This document shows, piece after piece, positions 1 to 6,134 of a stretch of 7,503 nucleotides of DNA (position 1 is the stretch's first letter; each line of letters starts with the position of its first letter). The position numbers and the translations under genes are program-made. The notes under the pieces are model-generated. The model saw only the letters and a program-made list of their open reading frames with translations, searched no databases and was not told the DNA's origin. Origin of the DNA: Elusimicrobiota bacterium (GTDB taxonomy: Bacteria > CG03 > SLGR01 > PWQF01); the NCBI GenBank assembly GCA_003556865.1, contig PWQF01000121.1, positions 1 through 7,503 on the forward strand. Reading direction: 5' to 3'.

Positions 1-3000
1 ATTTATTTTATCCAGGCTGATGCGCCTGACCTCTTCTTTAAGTTTTTCAATCAGGCTATCTTTTTCTGCAGCCTCCACCAGGCGCCGGGAATTGACTTCC
101 TTTATTTCCCTGTGAAGCTCATTGATCTTTTCTTTATAACCCGAAGCTTCCCTTTCATGTTCCTGCTGAGCCCGGGAAATCTTTTCTCTTAAAACTTCAG
201 CCTTCTCTTCAGCAGTAGAGAGCTTCCGGCTGAGAAGAGAATTTTTTTGAGTATAGGAGGATTTAATTTGGGCCGCATTCTCTTCAAGGGCACTTATCCT
301 GGCAGTATAGAAAAGGGTTTTCTCCTCAAGCCTGGCCGCAAGCAGGTCGTTTCTGCTTTTCAGTTCATTTGCCTTTTCTGAAACAGTGACCATGCTTTTT
401 TTCAGGTTCTCATACCTTTCATCGGCAGACCTTAAGCTTAAAAGTATTTCCTGCTTCTCTTTTTCATATGAGCTGCCATTTATCTCTTTTTCCCTGATTT
501 CACCCTCCAGCTGCTTCTCCAGGCCCTGAAGCTTTTCCCTGTAGGATTCCTTAATCTTTAAATTTTCTTTTTCAAGAGCCGCTATCCTTGCCTTAAGCTT
601 TACTTTTTCCGAGTCCGACTCCCTTCGCAGGGAAGCCAGGGTTTCCTCAAGCCTGCTCAGATTATCTTCATTCTCTTTTCTTTCCTGCTCATAAGCCAGG
701 CGGAAATCTTTTATCTCTTCATTTAACAGTTTAACTCTTTCCTTTTCACCCTTCAGCCGGGCCAGGAGCTTGCTGATTTCCTTTTCCCTTCCGGCAACCG
801 TATCCAGCAACCCTTTTTCCCTAAGGCCTGAGGCTTCCCGGGAAGAAGAAAGTTCTGACCGCAATTTTTCGTTTCTCAATTTCAAGCTGCCTATCTCTTC
901 CCTGTTCTGATTTAAACGGCTGTTAAGATTTTGGATATTATCCCCGGACTCCTGCAGCTTTTTAAAAAGAGACCCAATCTCTTTCTCTTTTTCCGAAAGA
1001 CTCTTCTCAAGGGCCCGGGCCTCCCTGCGCCCTTCTTCCCGGGCAGAATCCAGGCGGGCTGAAAGTTCGGCTTCCGATTCCTTAAGAGCAGAGATTTCCA
1101 GGGCCATGCTCTCCTTTTTATCTAAAAGCGCCCTGATCTCTTCTTCTTTTTCATCCACATTAAATGCCAGCTCTTTTATTCTTTTTTCCTTTTCACTCAC
1201 AATATCTTTAAGAGAGTCCCGCTCCTTAGCCCGCCCCTCTTTTTCCCCGGCCAGCAGGGCAGAAACCCGGGCATTTTCTTCCTTAAACCTGTTAAGGGAC
1301 TCCTCTTTTCCCTTTATCTTAACCCGGAGGGATTTTATCTCTTCTTCATCCTCTGAAATCCGGCGTATCAGGCTTTTAAGCTCCTCTGAATTCCGGCTTT
1401 CTTTCTCCTCAAAGGATTTTCTTTCCTGCCGGCGCGACTCCTCCAGGGCGGAGGCCCGGGAAGAAACCCGGGCATTTTCTTCTTTAAGCTCATCAATCTC
1501 CCTGCGCAGGGCCTCTTCCTTAACCTTTCCGTTCTCAATGCTCTGCTGCTTTTCCTGTATTCTGCGGATAAGAGAATTTATCTCTTTCTCTTTTTCACTT
1601 AAAAGGATTTTAAAAGAATTACTCTCCCTCAGACGCCCCTCTTTTTCGGCTGCAAGTTCCGAAGAAAGAGAAGAATTCAGCTTTTGAAGCGTCCCTGCCT
1701 CTTCCCTCTCCAGGTCCAGTTTCCGGTTAATTTCCCTTAAACTTTCTTTTTCCTCCCTGATGCGCTGATTCAGTAAAGATATCTCTTTCTCTTTAGCGGC
1801 CATATTGTCTTTAAAAACTTTTTTATCCCGGGTATGAGCCTGCCGGCTGGAATTCAGAAGGGAATCGGATTCACCCTTTAAAGATTTAAGGCTCTCAATC
1901 TCCTGCTCTTTCCGCCCTATCTTCTGAGAAAGTTCTTCTTTAACTCTTTCTACCTCTTCCTCCAGGCGGTCACCGAGAATTTCTTTTTCCTTTTCCAGGC
2001 GGCCCATATCAACCCTGACTGAATCTATTTCCTCATTGCGCCTGTTCAGCTCCTCCCTATGTTTTTCCTCTTTTAATTCCAGGAGCTCTTTCCGGTGGGA
2101 TATCTCTTTTAAAATCTCTTTCTCTTTTTCAGCCTGAAGGGCCTGCAGATTGCGGATTTTTCCTTTCAGCTCCTCTATCTCGGTCTTCAGATTCAGGTTA
2201 TCTTCCCGCAGCTCTTTTTCACCGGACTTTTTTTCTTCTTCAGACCTTCTTAATTCCCTCTCCTTTTTCTTCAGCTGCCGGACCAGGGAGCCCTTTTCCT
2301 CTTCATTCTTACTTATAAGTTCTTCTATCCTGGATTTAAACTTCTCAACTCTGCCATCCAGCTCCTTCTTCTGAAAAGTATGCAGGTTTATGAGATTCTC
2401 CTTATCTTTTTCAATATCGTGAATCTTAATTGAGTGCTCTTTTTCCATCCGGGTTATACGGCTTTTCAAAGAAACGATATTTTCTTCCAGGTCCGATTTC
2501 TCCTTTTCCTTTAACTCAATTTTTGAGGAATACTCTTCCTGGAGGGCAACGCTCTTATCCTCCGCATCCTGCTGGAGGGAAAGCATCCTCTGCCTTATTA
2601 CCGCAGCCGTTTTTTTAAGCTCTTCTATCTCTTTATCCTTGTCCGCGGCACGGGCACGGAGAGAGGCTTCAACACCGTTTTTCTCCTCACGGAGACGCCG
2701 TATTTCATCTGAATATTTTGCCTTGACCGCTTCCAGTTCCCGCAGATGCTCTTCCCTTTCCCTTTCCAGGAAAGCCCTGCTCTGGGCAAGACGGCGGCGG
2801 CTTTCAAAAAATTCTTTTTTAAGGTCGGATAGGCGGGCCTTTAAATCCCGGCGGGCTTCCCTGTCGCTTTCCTGCAGGTTTCTTTTCTCTTCCTCCAGGG
2901 CTGCAATGCGGGAAGAAAACTCCTCCCTGGTTTCCTGAATCTGGGAATTATACATTGCCTTCCGGGAAGCCAGTTCAACTTTAAGGGTATCTATTAAATT

Positions 3001-3564
3001 CTCTTTTTCCGAAAGACGCTCTTTCCACCTTTCTCTTTCCTCCCTGAAGCTCTCTTTACCCTCAACCTTTCCCTTAAGCTTCTGCTCCAGCTCGTCCCGG
3101 GTCTTTTCCAGTTCGGTCTTTTTTATCTGGTATTCAGCCCTCAGCCTGGCCTGCCTTAGGTTCATCCGGGCCTTAAGCGAGTTTATCTCTCTTTGCTTTG
3201 CCGAAAATTTCTTTTCCCACTCATTTCTTTCCCGGGACATTTCCTTTTTCATTCCCCTCACTTCCCGGTCAAGGTTTTCCTTGCTGATGTTAATCTCTTC
3301 TATGGAACGGGAAGGAGCAGCTTTTTCAGGGCGCTCACCATCCTTCTCCGCGGGGGAGGAGGAGGTATAGGGGATCTCTTTTTTTAGTTCTTTTATCTCG
3401 CTCTCTATTTTAGATAAGGTTTTTTTGATTTTTTCGATCTTCTGGCTGTCAGACTGCGGATCAAAATTTTCAAGGGCTTCTAGCAGGCGACGGCGGGCAT
3501 CTATCCTTGCGGAAAGTTTAATACTTTTATCTGTAACTTCATTCTGGCGGTTATCTTTTTTCAT
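1..3564 (-). CDS. Giant coiled-coil rod protein, C-terminus beyond window
   Basis: The frame is open from ATG at 3564 to the window edge: 1188 codons with no stop, read codon by codon. Residues 1-84 are a short charged helical region with a proline-containing linker (P36, P65, P71, P79, P84). From residue 85 to 1188 there is no proline. No cysteine occurs anywhere, and the only tryptophans are W116 and W180. Composition is dominated by E, K, R, L, S and I in heptad-like spacing, so a continuous parallel coiled coil is expected. There is no signal peptide, membrane segment or Walker A motif at the N-terminus, so an SMC/Rad50 ATPase is unlikely, although automatic annotation may say so. Residues 589-990 form 67-residue repeats. 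The codon before ATG is an in-frame TAA and no Shine-Dalgarno sequence precedes it. Function is unknown; a cytoplasmic scaffold or filament is an inference. The reading frame is certain, the role is not. Confidence 0.9.
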   Translation of the reverse strand, partial: MKKDNRQNEVTDKSIKLSARIDARRRLLEALENFDPQSDSQKIEKIKKTLSKIESEIKELKKEIPYTSSSPAEKDGERPEKAAPSRSIEEINISKENLDREVRGMKKEMSRERNEWEKKFSAKQREINSLKARMNLRQARLRAEYQIKKTELEKTRDELEQKLKGKVEGKESFREERERWKERLSEKENLIDTLKVELASRKAMYNSQIQETREEFSSRIAALEEEKRNLQESDREARRDLKARLSDLKKEFFESRRRLAQSRAFLEREREEHLRELEAVKAKYSDEIRRLREEKNGVEASLRARAADKDKEIEELKKTAAVIRQRMLSLQQDAEDKSVALQEEYSSKIELKEKEKSDLEENIVSLKSRITRMEKEHSIKIHDIEKDKENLINLHTFQKKELDGRVEKFKSRIEELISKNEEEKGSLVRQLKKKERELRRSEEEKKSGEKELREDNLNLKTEIEELKGKIRNLQALQAEKEKEILKEISHRKELLELKEEKHREELNRRNEEIDSVRVDMGRLEKEKEILGDRLEEEVERVKEELSQKIGRKEQEIESLKSLKGESDSLLNSSRQAHTRDKKVFKDNMAAKEKEISLLNQRIREEKESLREINRKLDLEREEAGTLQKLNSSLSSELAAEKEGRLRESNSFKILLSEKEKEINSLIRRIQEKQQSIENGKVKEEALRREIDELKEENARVSSRASALEESRRQERKSFEEKESRNSEELKSLIRRISEDEEEIKSLRVKIKGKEESLNRFKEENARVSALLAGEKEGRAKERDSLKDIVSEKEKRIKELAFNVDEKEEEIRALLDKKESMALEISALKESEAELSARLDSAREEGRREARALEKSLSEKEKEIGSLFKKLQESGDNIQNLNSRLNQNREEIGSLKLRNEKLRSELSSSREASGLREKGLLDTVAGREKEISKLLARLKGEKERVKLLNEEIKDFRLAYEQERKENEDNLSRLEETLASLRRESDSEKVKLKARIAALEKENLKIKESYREKLQGLEKQLEGEIREKEINGSSYEKEKQEILLSLRSADERYENLKKSMVTVSEKANELKSRNDLLAARLEEKTLFYTARISALEENAAQIKSSYTQKNSLLSRKLSTAEEKAEVLREKISRAQQEHEREASGYKEKINELHREIKEVNSRRLVEAAEKDSLIEKLKEEVRRISLDKIN
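595..1800 (-). repeat. Six tandem 67-residue (201-nt) coiled-coil repeats
   Basis: Units begin at residues 589, 656, 723, 790, 857 and 924 of the coiled-coil protein, each exactly 67 residues. Most units open with an (S/A)EKEKEI-like stretch; the anchor residues are I595, I662, L729, I796, I863 and I930. Units 2 and 3 share SLIRRI (664 and 731) and KEENARVS (694 and 761). Units 1 and 3 share EKEGR at equivalent positions. At DNA level the plus-strand string atctctttctcttt recurs at 1780 and 1579, with close forms at 1177 and 976, and aacccgggcattttcttc recurs at 1264 and 1465. Sixty-seven residues equal eight heptads plus one hendecad, so each unit would carry one stutter. Sequence identity is low outside these anchors, so the duplications are old or the period is structurally selected. 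Confidence 0.8.
1801..2001 (-). repeat. Degenerate extra copy of the 67-residue repeat
   Basis: Residues 522-588, immediately before the six clear units, contain KEKEI ending at I529, one residue out of register. The end of the unit carries an R-D-K-K-V-F-K stretch that aligns in exact register with R-E-S-N-S-F-K at the end of unit 1. One single-residue indel within the unit would explain both. Further upstream, KEKEI at I484 does not fit the 67-residue spacing, so the array seems to begin here. Confidence 0.5.
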
Positions 3565-3591
3565 TTAAAGCAGGATATCGTCTTAAGCATT

Positions 3592-3624
3592 AAAGACCCC
3601 GGAAGGCTTTATAAAGAGGTCTTT
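3592..3624 (-). other. Imperfect hairpin between tRNA-Asp and coiled-coil gene
   Basis: AAAGACC (3592-3598) and GGTCTTT (3618-3624) can pair as a 7-bp stem around a 19-nt loop that itself contains the palindrome CTTTATAAAG. It lies just 3' of the tRNA, so it may serve in tRNA 3' processing or as a weak terminator. No proper run of T follows on the minus strand, and the large loop makes it weak. Confidence 0.3.
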
Positions 3625-3629
3625 TAAAA

Positions 3630-3707
3630 TGGCGGGGTGGACGAGACTCGAACTCGCGACCTCCGGCTTGACAGGCCGGCGTTCTGACCAAACTGAACTA
3701 CCACCCC
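3630..3707 (-). tRNA. tRNA-Asp (GTC)
   Basis: The minus strand folds into a full cloverleaf of 78 nt including encoded CCA. The acceptor GGGGTGG pairs with CCACCCC. The D stem is GTTC/GAAC. The anticodon stem CCGGC/GCCGG closes loop CTGTCAA with anticodon GTC. The variable loop is AGGTC, and the T arm is GCGAG-TTCGAGT-CTCGT with one terminal G-T pair. The discriminator base is G, as expected for an aspartate tRNA. It is transcribed in the same direction as the zinc-finger gene upstream and the coiled-coil gene downstream. I see no strong promoter of its own, so it may be read from the promoters upstream of the small gene. Confidence 0.97.
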
Positions 3708-3751
3708 GCTTTAATTAAAATATCAGCCTGCAGAGTTATAATTAAAAGAGG

Positions 3752-3889
3752 CTATTTTTTATGCGTTGAACAGTACTTAGACCTTCCTGAAGCACTGGAC
3801 TTGCATTTCCTTTTTTTCCCGGTCTTTTTGTCAACTACATTTGCGGCGCATCTGGCAGAGGTTTTTTTACAGGATTTTTTCATAGCCAT
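3752..3889 (-). CDS. 45-residue Cys-rich putative zinc-finger protein
   Basis: This very small, strongly basic protein has about one third Lys/Arg. Four cysteines (C7, C14, C29, C40) and H43 are visible. The C-terminal half, with a G-x4-C-K-x9-C-x2-H arrangement ending Y-C-S-T-H, resembles the short bacterial zinc-finger pattern in which Cys, G-x-x-C-K and Y-C-x-x-H residues bind one metal (DUF5763-like, from memory). C14, C29, C40 and H43 would be the ligands; C7 is extra. The start at 3889 is set by a near-perfect AAGGAGG 6 nt upstream; a second ATG at codon 3 is too far from it. Two promoter-like sequences lie directly upstream. Nucleic-acid binding is plausible from charge and fold but not shown. 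The coding call is strong because of the ribosome binding site and the patterned Cys/His residues. Confidence 0.8.
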   Translation of the reverse strand: MAMKKSCKKTSARCAANVVDKKTGKKRKCKSSASGRSKYCSTHKK

Positions 3890-3895
3890 ATCTTT

Positions 3896-3902
3896 CCTCC
3901 TT
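3896..3902 (-). promoter_or_regulatory. Strong Shine-Dalgarno of the small zinc-finger gene
   Basis: AAGGAGG is followed by 6 nt and then ATG at 3889. It is optimal in sequence and spacing, and selects the first of two nearby ATG codons. Confidence 0.85.
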
Positions 3903-3927
3903 AAAATATCACCCTGACTTAGGTTTA

Positions 3928-3955
3928 AGTATACAAAAAATATTTAAAAAGTAAA
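3928..3955 (-). promoter_or_regulatory. Proximal sigma70-type promoter candidate
   Basis: The -35 element TTTACT (3950-3955) and the -10 element TATACT (3928-3933) are separated by 16 nt of AT-rich sequence. Transcription would start about 30 nt before the zinc-finger start codon and could continue into tRNA-Asp. Confidence 0.5.
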
Positions 3956-3961
3956 ATTTAA

Positions 3962-3990
3962 AGTATACCCGCGCATATATAGGCTGATAA
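3962..3990 (-). promoter_or_regulatory. Distal sigma70-type promoter candidate
   Basis: The -35 element TTATCA (3985-3990) and the -10 element TATACT (3962-3967) are separated by 17 nt. It lies only 6 nt after the receptor stop codon and upstream of the second candidate, giving a tandem pair. No convincing terminator separates it from the receptor gene. Confidence 0.45.
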
Positions 3991-3996
3991 GTTATT

Positions 3997-6012
3997 TTAA
4001 AAAACTGCCCGCAGAGCCGCCCTGTAGCTTCTTTCCGGAGCCGGATACCAGCCCGTTCCGGTAAACTCATCCCACCAGGCCTGCGAATAAAGTTGGTTAA
4101 ATAAATTCCTGACTCCCAGCTTTATTTCCGCGCCCCTTACTATGGAAATCAGGCAGTTCAGATTTACCAGCGTGTAGCTGCTTAGCTTGGAAAGGTTATT
4201 ACCATAATCCCCTCCCCGGTAACGTTCCCCGGTATAATGGGAGTCAGCTGAAACCTTAAACCCTGGATAGGGGCGGAGAGAAACGGCAGCTGAAAATTCA
4301 TATCCGGGAACAAGCGGCATCTCGTTGCCCCTGTAATCGCCTTTTCTGAAAAGGGTTTCTCCGGCAGAAGCTCCCAGGCTAAGAGAAAGGTTTCTGAAAA
4401 GAGCAAGGTCCGCGGATGCCTCCAGCCCGTCCCTCCTGGTGCGGTCGGCATTTATATTCCTTTCAAGGTTATCGTCCCACTTTATCATATCATTAATAAG
4501 TTTACGGTAAGCCGAAACCTTCACTTCTCCCCACGGTATACCCAGTGCGACACCCGCTTCATAGGTTTCTCCCGTCTCAGCATCCAGATCCTTGAAAAAA
4601 CCTTCAAATATACCCTGAAAAGCGGCCTGTTCATCCGCCGCCGGGTAGCGGTAATGGGTTCCGGCGGAGAAATATCCCCTTAAACCCGGATAGGGCATAT
4701 AGACAAGACCCCAGGTAAAAGCATTGCCCCGGTGGGTGCGGGAGCCGTCAGCTGTTTTTAAGCTGTGGGCTACCTTTACCTCTGCCTCTTCACGCCGGAG
4801 TCCGGCCGAAAGAATAAGATTTTCTGCCGGCTCTGTTTCACCGTAAACATAAGCGCCGTATGAGGGCATTTTTATATCTACTTCCGATAATTCAATATCC
4901 CTTTCCTCTGAACTGAAACGGTTAAGGTCAAGGGTATGTTTCCCTATATCGCCTCCAGCCGAAAGCCGGAGAGGCATTAAAACTTCATTTTCCATTTCAA
5001 TAAACGGCGATATGTAGAGGTAATTCATTTCCCTGTCTGCAAAACTTCCTGACGAAGGAAAATCAACCTCCTCCGACCGGCCGGACCACCCCCCCTCGGT
5101 CCTTAAGAGGATAGAACCGGAAAGGGGGAGCTTAAAGCTGCCGCTTATTTCCCGCCGCTTTTCCCGGGATTCGTCTTCCCGGTTATCTGCTCTGGTCGCA
5201 TTAGGCCACCCGCTCCAGTCGGTATACCGGGCCTGGGTGCGGTCCTCCTTAAGTTCCGCCCTGGTAAGGGAGCCGGGCATCTCATAAAAGGATTCATAAA
5301 GGCTGCCCCTTAAAGAAACTTTTATGCCCAGGGGCAGAGAGTTTCCGGAAGCTTTAAAGGTAACACCTTCGCTAAGGTTCCCGCTCCGGGAGCGGTAGCC
5401 AGTTTCCCTGAACCTTTCACCGGATAAGAAGAAGGCCCAGTTTCCGGCAGAACGGTTAAAATTCACGCTCTGGGAAAAAAGGCCGTAACTTTCCGCTCCG
5501 GTGGTCAGGGCCAGGCTGCTTTCACCTTCTCTTGCATCCCGGGTAATGATATTTATTACTCCCCCCGCGGCATTATTGCCGTAAAGAACAGACCCCGGTC
5601 CCCGGACAACCTCTATTCTTTCAATTGATCCCACCGGAATTTCCAGCCAGTTTATTCCTCCCATATCCGGCCGGTTTATGCGGACACCGTCCACCATTAC
5701 CAGTGTGCCCAGGTGGGAATTCTCACCCATACCCCTCAGATCAACCCTGGCCTGACCCCTTACCCCCGTAAGATTGGTGCGGTTTAAACCGGTCTGGCCC
5801 CCTAAAACCTCATCCACTGTTTCCGCTCCGCTTTGGGCAATCTGGCGTGAAGTTATTACGCTTACCCATCCGGGCCAGCGGTATGCCTCCACCCTGCTCC
5901 GGGACGGTGTCACTACAACTTCACCAAGGTCACCCATATAACCGGCAAAGAGAAAAGATGTCCCCGCCGCCAGCAGCCAGTACGCTAAAGATAAAATAAA
6001 CTTTTTTTTCAT
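3997..6012 (-). CDS. btuB: BtuB-like TonB-dependent outer-membrane corrinoid receptor
   Basis: This 671-residue protein should import cobalamin or related corrinoids across the outer membrane using TonB energy. Residues 1-23 form a signal peptide (KKK, a hydrophobic core, then FLFA). A TonB-box-like stretch GEVVVTPSR follows at 30-38. The plug domain spans about 45-160 and includes VRGPGSVLYGNNAAGGVINI, the plug hallmark. The rest is a 22-strand type barrel with alternating aromatic and polar strands, ending in a C-terminal phenylalanine as outer-membrane barrels do. The length is slightly above that of E. coli BtuB. The start at 6012 has GGAGGA 8 nt upstream. The frame stays open to an ATG at 6072, but that start lies inside the riboswitch and would put 20 charged residues before the signal peptide. 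The cobalamin riboswitch and the neighbouring ABC genes decide the substrate. A receptor for another corrinoid, such as pseudo-B12, cannot be excluded. Confidence 0.92.
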   Translation of the reverse strand: MKKKFILSLAYWLLAAGTSFLFAGYMGDLGEVVVTPSRSRVEAYRWPGWVSVITSRQIAQSGAETVDEVLGGQTGLNRTNLTGVRGQARVDLRGMGENSHLGTLVMVDGVRINRPDMGGINWLEIPVGSIERIEVVRGPGSVLYGNNAAGGVINIITRDAREGESSLALTTGAESYGLFSQSVNFNRSAGNWAFFLSGERFRETGYRSRSGNLSEGVTFKASGNSLPLGIKVSLRGSLYESFYEMPGSLTRAELKEDRTQARYTDWSGWPNATRADNREDESREKRREISGSFKLPLSGSILLRTEGGWSGRSEEVDFPSSGSFADREMNYLYISPFIEMENEVLMPLRLSAGGDIGKHTLDLNRFSSEERDIELSEVDIKMPSYGAYVYGETEPAENLILSAGLRREEAEVKVAHSLKTADGSRTHRGNAFTWGLVYMPYPGLRGYFSAGTHYRYPAADEQAAFQGIFEGFFKDLDAETGETYEAGVALGIPWGEVKVSAYRKLINDMIKWDDNLERNINADRTRRDGLEASADLALFRNLSLSLGASAGETLFRKGDYRGNEMPLVPGYEFSAAVSLRPYPGFKVSADSHYTGERYRGGDYGNNLSKLSSYTLVNLNCLISIVRGAEIKLGVRNLFNQLYSQAWWDEFTGTGWYPAPERSYRAALRAVF

Positions 6013-6020
6013 TAAATTTC

Positions 6021-6026
6021 TCCTCC
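6021..6026 (-). promoter_or_regulatory. Shine-Dalgarno deciding the receptor start
   Basis: GGAGGA lies within GAGGGAGGAG, 8 nt upstream of ATG 6012. It lies 14 nt beyond the 3' end of the riboswitch aptamer, so ligand-dependent masking of this site is the likely control point. Confidence 0.75.
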
Positions 6027-6039
6027 CTCGAAGATACTT

Positions 6040-6133
6040 GCGGTCCGGCAGTAGCCCGGGCTCCCTGGTCATTCAGGATTACCGTTGCGGGGCAGCAGGG
6101 AGAATCTCACTCCCATTTCCTCTGTCCGGCCGC
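6040..6133 (-). promoter_or_regulatory. Compact cobalamin riboswitch upstream of the receptor
   Basis: The RNA carries the conserved cobalamin-aptamer core in order. An AGAGGAAATGGGAGTGAGAT segment is followed by CTGCCCCGCAACGG (GCAACGG at 6082-6088) and then a B12-box-like AGCCCGGGCTACTGCC at 6047-6062. The closing stem pairs GCGGCCGG (6126-6133) with CCGGACCGC (6040-6048) around one bulged A. A short hairpin CCTG-AATGAC-CAGG (6064-6077) sits where larger B12 riboswitches carry long peripheral arms. The core is therefore only about 94 nt and belongs to a minimal variant. The 27 nt between aptamer and start codon leave no room for a terminator hairpin with a U tract, so control is probably translational. 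Corrinoid binding should lower receptor synthesis. The core identification is strong; the exact boundaries and subclass are inferred. Confidence 0.9.
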
Positions 6134-6134
6134 C

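Noticed and set aside
1106..1687. Plus-strand frames rich in serine, phenylalanine and arginine here and at 2150-2374 and 2639-2938
   Set aside because: They are antisense shadows of the Glu/Lys-rich coiled-coil codons on the minus strand, have no ribosome binding site, and show only low-complexity composition.
595..1800. CRISPR-like or satellite DNA array
   Set aside because: The 201-nt period is in frame, imperfect, and carried by amino-acid pattern; there are no identical repeats with unique spacers.
3193..3387. Plus-strand frames here and at 2430-2618, and a minus-strand frame at 2625-2807
   Set aside because: They overlap the 1188-codon rod frame, lack start signals and resemble no protein family.
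1..3564. SMC chromosome-partition protein
   Set aside because: There is no Walker A near the N-terminus, and no glycine/proline-rich hinge is visible in 1188 residues; similarity to SMC would come from coiled-coil composition alone.
3630..3707. tRNA-Asp as an integration site of a mobile element
   Set aside because: There is no integrase gene and no second copy of the tRNA 3' end in the window.
4182..4451. Alternative minus-strand frame within the receptor gene
   Set aside because: It overlaps the intact beta-barrel coding frame, which carries the expected barrel pattern to the terminal Phe.
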